From contig JALOCC010000022.1 in the NCBI GenBank assembly GCA_023227945.1, positions 1 through 30,515 of the forward strand: a stretch of 30,515 nucleotides of DNA, given 5' to 3'. Each line of letters begins with the position of its first letter. Position 1 is the stretch's first letter. Of the stretch, positions 7,952 to 16,243 are shown in pieces. Origin of the DNA: Candidatus Omnitrophota bacterium. Its GTDB lineage: Bacteria > Omnitrophota > Gorgyraeia > Duberdicusellales > 4484-171. A model generated the notes under the pieces. That model was not told the origin of the DNA. It did not search any database and worked only from the letters and a program-made list of their open reading frames with translations. Position numbers and translations under genes: made by a program.

Positions 7952-10414
7952 TTACTTAAATATACCGTCAAGTATCTTCTTGAAACCTTCTAAATCAGAA
8001 AAGATTACCGGTTTTACATTGTAGGTAGGGTTTTTAACAGTCCCTTTAAGCTCGATAGCGAGGCTGGTTTGCCCCAGGAGATTAGTGAAGAATTTTTTTA
8101 AACCCTGTGACGAGGATACGAGGTCGGGGTTGAATTCGGAAACAAGTATAAAATTTAAATCACCCTTAAGGGAAATTCTTCCTTTCCCTTTTAAATTCAT
8201 CTGATAGGAGTTTAATTCAATATTTTCAAAAACTACATTCTCACCTTTAAAGATTAAATCGCTGTAACCTTCTTCAAACTTTATTTGCTCAAACTCCGGT
8301 ATAAACAGAAATTCGCCCATGCCTTTTAGGAAATTTATTTCCCAGATATTTCCGTTATGAATACTTACTTTTCCCGAACCTTCAAGCCCGGTTAAGGAAG
8401 TCAAGCTGTTATTCTCAAAATTTGCATCCAGAGACAAAATCCCGCTTAAGAAGCTATTTTTCAGCTTAAGCTGTTCTCGCAAAACTGCCAAATCCAGGTC
8501 ATTTATGAGCATATTTACTACCATTTTTTTGTTTATCGAATCTGTCTTGATGCGTAGGTCTATTTTTCCTTGTGCGATGTCGGCAACCAGGGGGCTTATG
8601 ATTAATAAATCTTTATCTCTATAGAGTTCAAGTTTTACTTCACTTGCTTCAAGGTTATAAATTTTTAGTTTTTCACTCAGCCCGGCAAGTTTTATCTGCC
8701 ATTTATCCGGCTTAAGCGGGCCATTTATCATAAACTTAGCGTTAAGTACACCTCGAGGGCCTGCTTTTTTAAGCCCGGATACTTTGATGTTATAGGTGTC
8801 TGCAAGCGGCATAATTTCACTAAGCTCAATGTAGGCTAAACCTTGTAATTCGAGCTCTTGAGTATCTCTATGGTAACCGCCCTCGGCTTTAACTTGCGAA
8901 TTTTTAGTTTTTATCGTCAAATTTTTTATTGCCGTCAGGTCTTTGAGCTGCTTTGCGGTAAGATTCAAATTGAATAAACTGCTGTTTGCAACCAGCTTCA
9001 TATCCGGGGAAGAAAAATCATTTAGTTCAAACACTCCATCCCAGGCTATATTTTTATGTTTAAATTTACAGTTTTCAATTTTAAATTTATCGTTGGCGAT
9101 AAAGCCATTTGCCCGGATATTTTTAAATTCTTTGTAGTCTACATTTTCTATATAATAGTCTATGTAATATTCAAAGTATTCGTTCTTTAAATTAGTTTTG
9201 ATATCTGCGACCAGGATGATATTTCCACCTCCTTCGTAATTAAAATTTTTAAGGGCTTTAGAGTTATCTGCATTTATAGTTTTAACTGCTTTTAAGAGGT
9301 CGGTTATTTGCGGGGTAGCTTTTGCCTTGACGGTAACCTGGGAAGTTTCAAAATTTACTTCTGCATTTGCAACTATCGGAATTTTTGTCTGGATATCTTT
9401 ATCTTTTTCTTTACCGAAGGTTGAAAAATCAGCCGTTAAATCCGTAAGCTGCAATTTTTTATTATCCAGTTGGAAATTTCCCTTTGCTGAGGTTAAACTG
9501 TCTAGATAGGGCAACAATTTTAAATTCCCGCCGTTTAAGCTGCCGGAAATATTATAAATAACATTTCCTGCGCCCGTATTAATTTGCATAGCTGTATGTA
9601 GATTGCCTTTTATCTCGGCTTTTTCTTTAGTGAGGGATAATTCACTTAAAAGAGCATCTATCTTTAAGGTGTAATTTTCTTTGCCCTCAATGTTTATCTT
9701 GGCATTCTTTATATAGCCGTCCTTAAGTATTATCTGGGGAAAATAACTATTAAAATCATTTAAGGCAATCTCTTTTAGCTGTGCAGAACCTTTAAGCTCC
9801 CTGGAGGATGAATTATATTTTGCATTTATCTTTAATTTTTCTTGCCATAAGATTTTGGAGGTTATCTTAGGAAAAGCCTGCAAATCGGCAAAAACGGTTA
9901 TACCTTCAAATTTCTTCTTAAAACCCACGGTTGTATCTACGAAATCAAGGTTTAGTTTCTTAAGAGACAGGCTTTTTATAAGAAAAATATTTTTAGTTGC
10001 TTTTACGCTTTTTTTTGCCGTTTCAACTTCAAGTTGAGGGGCTGGTTGTATCTGCAGAAGGTTAAATGTGTTATCCGCATTTCTTTTGAGAGTAAAATAA
10101 ACTCCCTCAAGGTTTATCGAGAGGGAAAGTTTTTTACTGTTGAGCAAGGAGGGGTAAAATGGCGTAACGCGGGCTATTTTTATTTTTAAGTAAGGAGTTT
10201 TTCTGTCTGCTTCAAATATTGTGATATCTTTTAAAAAGATTCCCCTTATGATATTTACATTTATGTGAGAGATTATAATTTTCCTGCCAAAATTATCTTC
10301 GACAAATTCCTTGGCAGCTTGGTTTATTTTTTCCGGAAGCAGGGTGCTCAAGATAAAATTTGTGGCCAGATAAAAACTGATTACTAATATCAGGATAACC
10401 AATAGTTTTTTCAT
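7952..10414 (-). CDS. AsmA-like envelope protein
   Basis: The 820-residue protein has one N-terminal membrane anchor (MKKLLVILILVISFYLATNFIL) and a long periplasmic part rich in short beta strands, as in the AsmA/DUF748/TamB superfamily of bridge-like lipid-transport proteins. N-terminal residues such as ISHINVNIIRGIFLKDITIF fit the AsmA entry region, and the C-terminal stretch with GSGKVSIHNGNIWEINFLKG, GEFLFIP and LNFILVSEF matches the AsmA-like C-terminal domain. A role in outer-membrane phospholipid supply or assembly is inferred from the family. It lies downstream of ispH and GH94 on the same strand and may be the last gene of that transcript. Confidence 0.8.
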   Translation of the reverse strand: MKKLLVILILVISFYLATNFILSTLLPEKINQAAKEFVEDNFGRKIIISHINVNIIRGIFLKDITIFEADRKTPYLKIKIARVTPFYPSLLNSKKLSLSINLEGVYFTLKRNADNTFNLLQIQPAPQLEVETAKKSVKATKNIFLIKSLSLKKLNLDFVDTTVGFKKKFEGITVFADLQAFPKITSKILWQEKLKINAKYNSSSRELKGSAQLKEIALNDFNSYFPQIILKDGYIKNAKINIEGKENYTLKIDALLSELSLTKEKAEIKGNLHTAMQINTGAGNVIYNISGSLNGGNLKLLPYLDSLTSAKGNFQLDNKKLQLTDLTADFSTFGKEKDKDIQTKIPIVANAEVNFETSQVTVKAKATPQITDLLKAVKTINADNSKALKNFNYEGGGNIILVADIKTNLKNEYFEYYIDYYIENVDYKEFKNIRANGFIANDKFKIENCKFKHKNIAWDGVFELNDFSSPDMKLVANSSLFNLNLTAKQLKDLTAIKNLTIKTKNSQVKAEGGYHRDTQELELQGLAYIELSEIMPLADTYNIKVSGLKKAGPRGVLNAKFMINGPLKPDKWQIKLAGLSEKLKIYNLEASEVKLELYRDKDLLIISPLVADIAQGKIDLRIKTDSINKKMVVNMLINDLDLAVLREQLKLKNSFLSGILSLDANFENNSLTSLTGLEGSGKVSIHNGNIWEINFLKGMGEFLFIPEFEQIKFEEGYSDLIFKGENVVFENIELNSYQMNLKGKGRISLKGDLNFILVSEFNPDLVSSSQGLKKFFTNLLGQTSLAIELKGTVKNPTYNVKPVIFSDLEGFKKILDGIFK

Positions 10415-10422
10415 TTTTAAAT

Positions 10423-10501
10423 ACAGATTACAATTAACGCTGATTGCACTGATTGGGGAGGGTAATTGTAGGATTTCTTAAACAGCGTAATCAGTGCAAA
10501 T
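10423..10501. repeat. Palindromic intergenic repeat (ctgatt family) entering a CDS end
   Basis: Words cagatta, gctgatt and cactgatt at 10423-10454 are mirrored by cagcgtaatcagtgcaaat near 10483-10501. The right end runs into the 3' end of the GH94 gene and supplies its last codons and stop, suggesting that the element moved in and reset the gene end. Confidence 0.75.
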
Positions 10502-13208
10502 ATACTTTTATAATTTTATCCGGGTTTTTGAGAAGGCTTTCCCGTCTTATTAAAAATATTGAATTTTCTTTAATGATTTTTGTTTTCCCGAAGAAAATAT
10601 CTTTTATTTCATAAAAAGGCCTAGTTGTTTTTGCGGCAGTGAAGCCCCACGGTCTAATAGCATTAGTCTTTTGGTTTATGCGGTTGCGCCGTGGAGCGGA
10701 ACCCTGAATCGTCCCGCCAACAGGCGGGACTGGTTCACGGGTAAAAATGATCTTTATGGTTTTTCCTGACAAAGTAAATTTTACCTCTATTGTACTGTCG
10801 GAAAAGTTTTGCGGAACTAATTTGGGTTTAATGACAAGGTCGCCATAGTTGAATTTTATGCCGAGGGTTTCTTCAAGCAATGTATGTATGTACCAGGAGC
10901 TTGAACCTGTAAGATAAAGGTAAAGGCCACGGCCCTGGCTATTAAAGTATTCAGGTATTAATGGATAAATTTTTGCTCGTTCGTTTATCGCCATATTGTA
11001 AATAGAATTCATTGCCTCATAGCCTTCTTTTATGAATCCGCGGCAATATAAGGCATTTGCCAGCATAATTACCATATGGCTGAAAAATGCGCCGTTTTCT
11101 TTGTCACCGTAAGAAAATCCAAATGCTCTTCCTAAATCAAGGCACAAAGAACCGAAATCGGTATTAAGCCGAAACCCCTTTAATTCTTTGTCGTAGAGAT
11201 GTGTTTTTATTGAAGCCCAAGTATTTTTTATCTGTTCATCCGAGGCTACCCCGCTCATTATTGCAAAAACCTGGGAGGTAAGCATCATGTGTATAGTTTT
11301 GTTGTATCTACCTTCAACCCGTTTTCCTTTGTTATCATAATAGCCGTTAAAAAAACCCAAGCTAAGCCATTCATTTTTTCGCAGCCAATTATTCATGTGG
11401 TTTGATTTTTCTTCTAAATCACGGATAATATCATCTATGGCCACTTTAACTTTTTCACCGCTTATATTTTTAGTTTTTTCGAGATATTCTTCAAGCCTTC
11501 TTTGTTTTTCTTTATAGTTTGCGTAGTTTATTGGTTTGCTTAGCCTGTCTAGAAGGATTTTTAGCTCCTTAAGCAGGGAAACGCTTTTTGTTTTTGTCTT
11601 TAGTTCTTTAAGTAATTTGCAAATACCTGCTAAATTGTGTGCATACATAAAACTAAAAGCGCCACTTTCTCCGTTTTTGGCTGCCATATCCAGGCCGTCA
11701 TTCCAATCCGCGTTTTCAAGCTTGACTATATTGTGAGAGCCGACATTAAAAAACTGTACTATCGTTTGTACCAATATATGCTCGAGCACGTTTCCTTTAT
11801 AAATCTTTCCATTTTTTGCGCGTAAGAGGTTGTCTTTTTGTTTAAAACCGGCATCTATCTCCTTTGCTCTTTTTAACTGACAATCCTTAAAATAAGGGAG
11901 TTCTTCCAGCAAAATTTCCAAGTCGGCATTTTTATGAATGTAAGATGAGAGCGTAAGATATGGCCATACTCCGTGGTCCATCCAGACGCGACTGATACGG
12001 TTTCTGTCCGGGATAAATTCTCCCGTGTTTGTTATTACGGTTGCGTTTGTGCCGTCGATACGGACACCTTTAAAGTTATGCAAGATAAGTTTCTTTACTT
12101 TAGTATTTTCAATCAAAAGCAAAGCCAGCGCGTCCTGCCAAAGGTCACGCCAGCCACGCCCGCCTTTTCCATAATCAAAATGGGGCAGATACGAACAGCC
12201 AAAAAGCTTTCGTAGGGTTGGTTGCAGTTTAACCCAGATAAGCCAGTTGTTGTAAGCATTATCTTTAAAGTCAAAGCTTAAATTGGAAAGATAGCCAATC
12301 CAGTAAGCTTTGGTATCCTGGAAAGCATTTTTTATTTTCTGGGGCGAATCTAGTTTCGAAAAGGTATTACGTATATTTTTAATATTTTCATCCATGCCCA
12401 TTATAAGGAAAAATGTCGAATTCTGCCCCGGTTTTAAAATTCTTTCTTTGAACCTGAAAGCAGCGCATGTTTCTTTTCCGTCAAATTCAGATTTTTTTTC
12501 GCTTATGGGTTTTATGTTTTTTTCTATCGCATCAGGGTTTATTAAATTTCCTTCCTGGCAAAAGCAGTCTAATGTAGGAAACTGTCCGGATGGGGCAATT
12601 TTTTCCCCTTCATAGCCCAAAATAAAATATATGGTTTCGTTAACTCTGTGTCCACGTTCGTCGAATATCATCGTAGGTTTTACGAATATTCCGTATTTAT
12701 CCAATTCAACTCTATTGAGTAATGAAGTAACATGCCTATGATCGCGTAAATTCTTTTCACTCCTTGCGAAGACAGGAATAAAGGAAGTTGCTGTTATTTT
12801 TAATTCCTTTCTCGATGTATTTTGTATATTTACCTGCATTACTTCAACTTTTAAATTGTAAGGGATGAAATTGAGAATTTCTATGTGCAAGTCCGTGGTT
12901 TGTTTTATGACGTTTTGATAAAGCAAACCGCATTCTACGATATCTTTATAAGGATAAGAGCACCTTATAGTATCGCCGTCTGTCTTTATGAAGAATTCCC
13001 TACGGCATAATAAATTATTTCTTATGTCTTCAATGCTTGCTGGTTGCATCAGGAAATGGTCGTTGTCTTTTTTGATGTCACCGGCAAGATTGGGGCTTAT
13101 CGAGCTTAAGATTTCCCCTTTTGCATTTGTCAGAGGAAAATAAAGGTTATATTTTTGCGGGTTTTCTACCTGAAAGGTGCCGTTTGTATCTTTAAATTTA
13201 TAAATCAT
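10491..13208 (-). CDS. GH94-type carbohydrate phosphorylase (former GT36)
   Basis: The 905-residue protein matches the cellobiose/chitobiose phosphorylase family: an N-terminal beta-sandwich (about 1-290), a helical linker, and an (alpha/alpha)6 barrel with GGRGWRDLWQD, WMDHGVWPYLTLSSYI and NADWNDGLD, whose Asp is the family's catalytic acid. SSWYIHTLLEE near the end is also typical. These enzymes cleave beta-linked disaccharides or glucans with phosphate; the exact sugar cannot be told. Residues about 823-862 are encoded by a GC-rich palindromic block that looks inserted. The start ATG lies 11 bases inside ispH with AAGGAG upstream, so the two are probably coupled. Confidence 0.85.
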   Translation of the reverse strand: MIYKFKDTNGTFQVENPQKYNLYFPLTNAKGEILSSISPNLAGDIKKDNDHFLMQPASIEDIRNNLLCRREFFIKTDGDTIRCSYPYKDIVECGLLYQNVIKQTTDLHIEILNFIPYNLKVEVMQVNIQNTSRKELKITATSFIPVFARSEKNLRDHRHVTSLLNRVELDKYGIFVKPTMIFDERGHRVNETIYFILGYEGEKIAPSGQFPTLDCFCQEGNLINPDAIEKNIKPISEKKSEFDGKETCAAFRFKERILKPGQNSTFFLIMGMDENIKNIRNTFSKLDSPQKIKNAFQDTKAYWIGYLSNLSFDFKDNAYNNWLIWVKLQPTLRKLFGCSYLPHFDYGKGGRGWRDLWQDALALLLIENTKVKKLILHNFKGVRIDGTNATVITNTGEFIPDRNRISRVWMDHGVWPYLTLSSYIHKNADLEILLEELPYFKDCQLKRAKEIDAGFKQKDNLLRAKNGKIYKGNVLEHILVQTIVQFFNVGSHNIVKLENADWNDGLDMAAKNGESGAFSFMYAHNLAGICKLLKELKTKTKSVSLLKELKILLDRLSKPINYANYKEKQRRLEEYLEKTKNISGEKVKVAIDDIIRDLEEKSNHMNNWLRKNEWLSLGFFNGYYDNKGKRVEGRYNKTIHMMLTSQVFAIMSGVASDEQIKNTWASIKTHLYDKELKGFRLNTDFGSLCLDLGRAFGFSYGDKENGAFFSHMVIMLANALYCRGFIKEGYEAMNSIYNMAINERAKIYPLIPEYFNSQGRGLYLYLTGSSSWYIHTLLEETLGIKFNYGDLVIKPKLVPQNFSDSTIEVKFTLSGKTIKIIFTREPVPPVGGTIQGSAPRRNRINQKTNAIRPWGFTAAKTTRPFYEIKDIFFGKTKIIKENSIFLIRRESLLKNPDKIIKVYLH
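10644..10742. repeat. GC-rich palindromic element inside the GH94 reading frame
   Basis: GTCCCGCC (10711-10718) and GGCGGGAC (10723-10730) form a perfect stem with AACA loop, extended by imperfect outer arms. Next to it CCACGG (10647-10652) pairs with CCGTGG (10689-10694), enclosing CTAAT/ATTAG. The base composition stands out from the AT-rich gene around it, and the encoded residues (PVPPVGG, GSAPRRNR, IRPWGFTA) look unlike the flanking beta-strand domain. Confidence 0.7.
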
Positions 13209-14031
13209 TTAATCTCCTTGTTATCGTTTGCAGGACTTCAACCGGGGTGGAAGCGCCTCCAATTATGCCTATTGATTTGAATTTACTAAAATCATTCTTG
13301 TTTATTTTTTCTGATGTTATCCAGAAAGCGTTTTTATTTATTTTTTTCGCCGCCTCATAAAGCCTTTTTGTATTTGCGCTTTTCTTTGAGCCGACAATTA
13401 ATACAGCCGCGCATTTAGAAGATAATTCTTCTATTTCATTCTGGCGAAGACGAGTAGGATTGCATATCGTATTTATAAAGAAAAGCTCTTCTGCGTGCTT
13501 TGCGAGTTCATGCACGGTAGCTGTCACGTTTTCAAGCGTCTGGGTTGATTGGCATAAAACGCCGATCTTATTTTTAATATTTCCCTTTAATTTATCAGCG
13601 TCATTTTTATTTTCCAGAATAACGCCATTTTTTACGTTACCCAATATGCCTTTTGTTTCCTCATGATTTCTGTCGCCGATTATGACAACCTGGTACCCTT
13701 TTTGTTCGAGTTCCCGGGCTTTTTTATGTATATCTTTTACCATAGGGCACGTTGCATCCACTATGTTTAAATCCATAGCCTGAAGTGTCTTATAAGTTTT
13801 AAGAGGCTCGCCATGAGCTTTTATGATTACATTCGATCCGACAGGCAGCTTGTCCAGAGAATCCATCCTTTTTATGCCGGATTTTTCTATTTTCTTGCAG
13901 ACAGCTTCATTATGCACAAGGTCGCCTTTTATGTATATATTTTTATATTTAGCAGCTGTTTCTTTGGCTATTTTGATAGCCCTTTTTACCCCGAAACAGA
14001 AACCACAGTGCTTGGCAAGATAAATCTTCAT
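13198..14031 (-). CDS. ispH: 4-hydroxy-3-methylbut-2-enyl diphosphate reductase
   Basis: IspH performs the last step of the MEP isoprenoid pathway, reducing HMBPP to IPP and DMAPP with a [4Fe-4S] cluster. All three cluster Cys are present: HCGFCFGVKRA near residue 12, DATCPMV near 96, and NTICNPTRLRQ near 190. HGEP at about 75-78 and TSEK-type loops are also seen. Starting at ATG 14031 gives 277 residues, the usual length, with GGAGG placed correctly; the longer open frame to 14061 adds an unlikely ten residues. It heads the minus-strand group with GH94 and AsmA-like. Confidence 0.96.
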   Translation of the reverse strand: MKIYLAKHCGFCFGVKRAIKIAKETAAKYKNIYIKGDLVHNEAVCKKIEKSGIKRMDSLDKLPVGSNVIIKAHGEPLKTYKTLQAMDLNIVDATCPMVKDIHKKARELEQKGYQVVIIGDRNHEETKGILGNVKNGVILENKNDADKLKGNIKNKIGVLCQSTQTLENVTATVHELAKHAEELFFINTICNPTRLRQNEIEELSSKCAAVLIVGSKKSANTKRLYEAAKKINKNAFWITSEKINKNDFSKFKSIGIIGGASTPVEVLQTITRRLNDL

Positions 14032-14057
14032 TCCAAAAACCTCCGAATAGATCAAAG

Positions 14058-14195
14058 ACAATAAATTTCTATCAATTTCTTAATTTCTACCAATTTTCCG
14101 CCTGAGGCGGATCCGCCCACATATAAAAAGTCATCGGTGGCGGACAATCGAAATTAGTAGAAATTCGCTTTGCGAAATTCATTGAAATTTGTTGT
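14058..14195. repeat. Family B palindromic repeat with nested GC-rich palindrome
   Basis: Bases 14058-14095 are the inverted match of 1407-1444 (37 of 38). The right side, 14150-14195, carries the mirrored words aaattagtagaaatt and attcgctttgcgaaatt. In the middle sits a GC-rich palindrome (ccgcctgaggcgg and ggatccgccca, then ggtggcgga) of a different composition, as if one element had inserted in another. Part of the 483-base gap between ispH and the electron-transfer gene. Confidence 0.8.
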
Positions 14196-14266
14196 TTAGC
14201 CTTTAGCCTAATTTGATTATTTATATATTCTACAATAAATTATGCATTTTTCATTATAAATTTGTT

Positions 14267-14347
14267 AACACGAATGACCACGAATTCGAAACAAATTTCC
14301 ACGAATGATTCGTGGCAATTCGTCTTTGATTCGTGGATATTCGTGTT
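14267..14347. repeat. Palindromic repeat with cacgaat/attcgtg words
   Basis: Left words aacacgaatgaccacgaat are mirrored by gattcgtggatattcgtgtt, with further copies of the word between them at roughly 10-12 base steps. It forms a long imperfect hairpin just upstream of a likely promoter. Confidence 0.8.
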
Positions 14348-14379
14348 TAAAATTTACTTATAGATTTTTATAATATGCT

Positions 14380-14388
14380 TGGTATAAT
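14380..14388 (+). promoter_or_regulatory. Extended -10 promoter for the Trx/DsbD-like gene
   Basis: TGG followed by TATAAT (14383-14388) forms an extended -10 element; no good -35 is visible. The predicted leader is about 120 bases. It contains CCCCACCCTT (14403-14412) and AAGGGTTGGGG (14465-14475), which pair with a single bulged base. Confidence 0.5.
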
Positions 14389-14514
14389 CTATTTATTATG
14401 AACCCCACCCTTCCAGAAATGCGTTATATTTATAAGTAAAAGTTTAATAGGTTTCAAGAAAAACAAGGGTTGGGGCAAAAATAATAATCTTAAATACTAA
14501 GGAGGAAGGGCGGG

Positions 14515-15717
14515 GTGAAGCGCATATTATTGATTATAGCCTTAACAATTGTGCCTTTTTGTGTTTATCCAAGTGCCGCAAAGTCTTCTACGGATACGCC
14601 AGTCAATAATACGAATCAGGCTGTTTCAATTCCTTCCAACAAAGAAGGCAAACTGCAGATAATCGTTTTTTATTCTCCCCATTGTAAAATTTGCATGGAG
14701 CTTGAAAAAGAATTCCTGCCTTCGATAAAAGAAAAATATAAAAACAAGGTAACCTGGGAAGACCTGAATACTTCCGGTAATTCAGCCAACCTTGTTAAGC
14801 TTGTAACATTAAGTGTCCGGTTAAGAAATGTTGACGGCCGCGTGCCTTCTGTTTTGATTGGAGACCGTTTATTAATCGGAAGAGACGAAATAAAAAGCAA
14901 ATTGGTTAATTCCATAGAGTTGGCTTTAAAAGCCAAGAAAACTCCCTTAGGGTTTATTAAATTAGAGCTTTTGCAGGTATTTAAAAAAATTTCTATATTT
15001 ACGGTAATTGCCAGCGGGCTTATTGACGGGGTAAACCCTTGTGCTTTTGCGGTAATTGTTTTCTTCGTGTCATTTCTTGCAGTCTACGGCTACCGAAGAA
15101 GGGAAATAATTTATGTTGGCACTTCATATTGTTTCGCAGTGTTTCTAACTTATCTTCTCATAGGCCTCGGTTTTTTCAATTTTCTTTATTCTTTATCCAA
15201 CTTCTACAATGTCATAAAAACATTTTATTATTTTATCGCTGGGTTCTGTTTTGTTCTTGCCGGGCTGGCTCTTTTTGACTTCTTTAAATTCAAAAAAACC
15301 GGACAAACTGACGGAATGGTCTTGCAACTGCCGCATTTCTTAAAAAAACGCATCAATGAAGTAATCGGCGCGCATTTACGTAAAAAGCAAGAGGAGGGAA
15401 TGTTAAGCCTTTGTATCAGCGCTTTTGTTGTGGGCTTTCTTGTGTCTTTACTTGAAGGTGCCTGTACCGGCCAGGTATATTTGCCTACAATAGTACTTAT
15501 TTTGAAAAATACGAATTTACGTCTCAAGGCCTTTAGCTACCTTGTTATTTATAATCTGATGTTCATACTGCCGCTTGTGGTTGTTTTTATACTTTCTCTT
15601 CTTGGGCTCGGTTCTCAAAAATTCAATAACTTTTTAAAAGAGAATATGGCTGGAATAAAACTTTTGATGTTTTTGTTATTTATACTCTTAGGATTTGTAA
15701 TTTTATGGATAAGTTAG
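14515..15717 (+). CDS. Thioredoxin-DsbD/CcdA-like fusion, transmembrane thiol electron carrier
   Basis: The 400-residue protein has a signal peptide or anchor (1-23), a thioredoxin-like domain (about 48-140) with the CxxC motif SPHCKICM, and then a polytopic domain of six or more spans. The first of these spans has DGVNPCAF and a later one LEGACTGQVYLP; this Cys pair is the hallmark of DsbD/CcdA transporters, which pass electrons from cytoplasmic thioredoxin to periplasmic targets. In DsbD the Trx domains sit differently, so this is a variant fusion. GTG at 14515 is the start, with AAGGAGG upstream. It overlaps the next gene by 13 bases. Confidence 0.85.
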   Translation: MKRILLIIALTIVPFCVYPSAAKSSTDTPVNNTNQAVSIPSNKEGKLQIIVFYSPHCKICMELEKEFLPSIKEKYKNKVTWEDLNTSGNSANLVKLVTLSVRLRNVDGRVPSVLIGDRLLIGRDEIKSKLVNSIELALKAKKTPLGFIKLELLQVFKKISIFTVIASGLIDGVNPCAFAVIVFFVSFLAVYGYRRREIIYVGTSYCFAVFLTYLLIGLGFFNFLYSLSNFYNVIKTFYYFIAGFCFVLAGLALFDFFKFKKTGQTDGMVLQLPHFLKKRINEVIGAHLRKKQEEGMLSLCISAFVVGFLVSLLEGACTGQVYLPTIVLILKNTNLRLKAFSYLVIYNLMFILPLVVVFILSLLGLGSQKFNNFLKENMAGIKLLMFLLFILLGFVILWIS

Positions 15718-16112
15718 AATTTTCCACACTTTTTGGCAAAATTTTACGCATTTGCATGTATGGCTTCGGATTATTATTTCTGATTAGTTTTTGCTTTTTT
15801 ATTTATGCCCAGGCCCCGGAGGGAAAAGTTCTCGAATACAATATAGGAATAATTTCTCCCAATAAAATATTTAAAAAAACTTACGAGATTAAAGAAGAAA
15901 TTAACAATGCCGTGAGCCTGTGCGACTGCATTGAGGTAAACGTAACCAAGAAAAAAGATAGCGCTCTTATAAATGTAGAATTTGACCCGTCAGAGTATAA
16001 AGGTTTAACGATTCAGGAAATAAAACTTTTAGGCAAACAAAACCGCGTTATCACTTTAAGGTTAAGGGCGTATGTTGAAAAGCCTAAAAATAAAAAAGCA
16101 GATGTGCAATAG
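15705..16112 (+). CDS. DUF1573-like membrane-anchored protein
   Basis: The 135-residue protein has one N-terminal span (about 16-35) and a periplasmic beta-rich domain with SLCDCIEVNV. A CxC in a strand-turn of this kind is typical of DUF1573 proteins, and the later FDPSEYKGL fits the same fold. With the preceding thiol carrier overlapping it by 13 bases, this is a plausible redox partner, for example receiving electrons on its CDC pair; that is inference. Its last Gln codon and stop lie within the repeat at 16107-16200. Confidence 0.7.
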   Translation: MDKLEFSTLFGKILRICMYGFGLLFLISFCFFIYAQAPEGKVLEYNIGIISPNKIFKKTYEIKEEINNAVSLCDCIEVNVTKKKDSALINVEFDPSEYKGLTIQEIKLLGKQNRVITLRLRAYVEKPKNKKADVQ

Positions 16113-16200
16113 AAATACGATTGAAATACACTAGATATACAATAGAAATACAATTGCATTTCCACTGTATTTCCATTGCATTTCAACTGTATGTCAATTG
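16107..16200. repeat. Palindrome of eight 11-mers around CAATTG
   Basis: The block divides exactly into four 11-mers (caatagaaata, cgattgaaata, cactagatata, caatagaaata), a 6-bp centre CAATTG (16151-16156), and four 11-mers of the opposite sense (catttccactg, tatttccattg, catttcaactg, tatgtcaattg): 44 + 6 + 44 = 94 bases. It starts inside the end of the DUF1573-like gene. Confidence 0.92.
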
Positions 16201-16243
16201 ATGAGCCCAAGTATATTCCAATGCTGTTTCTAAAACCTAATCA

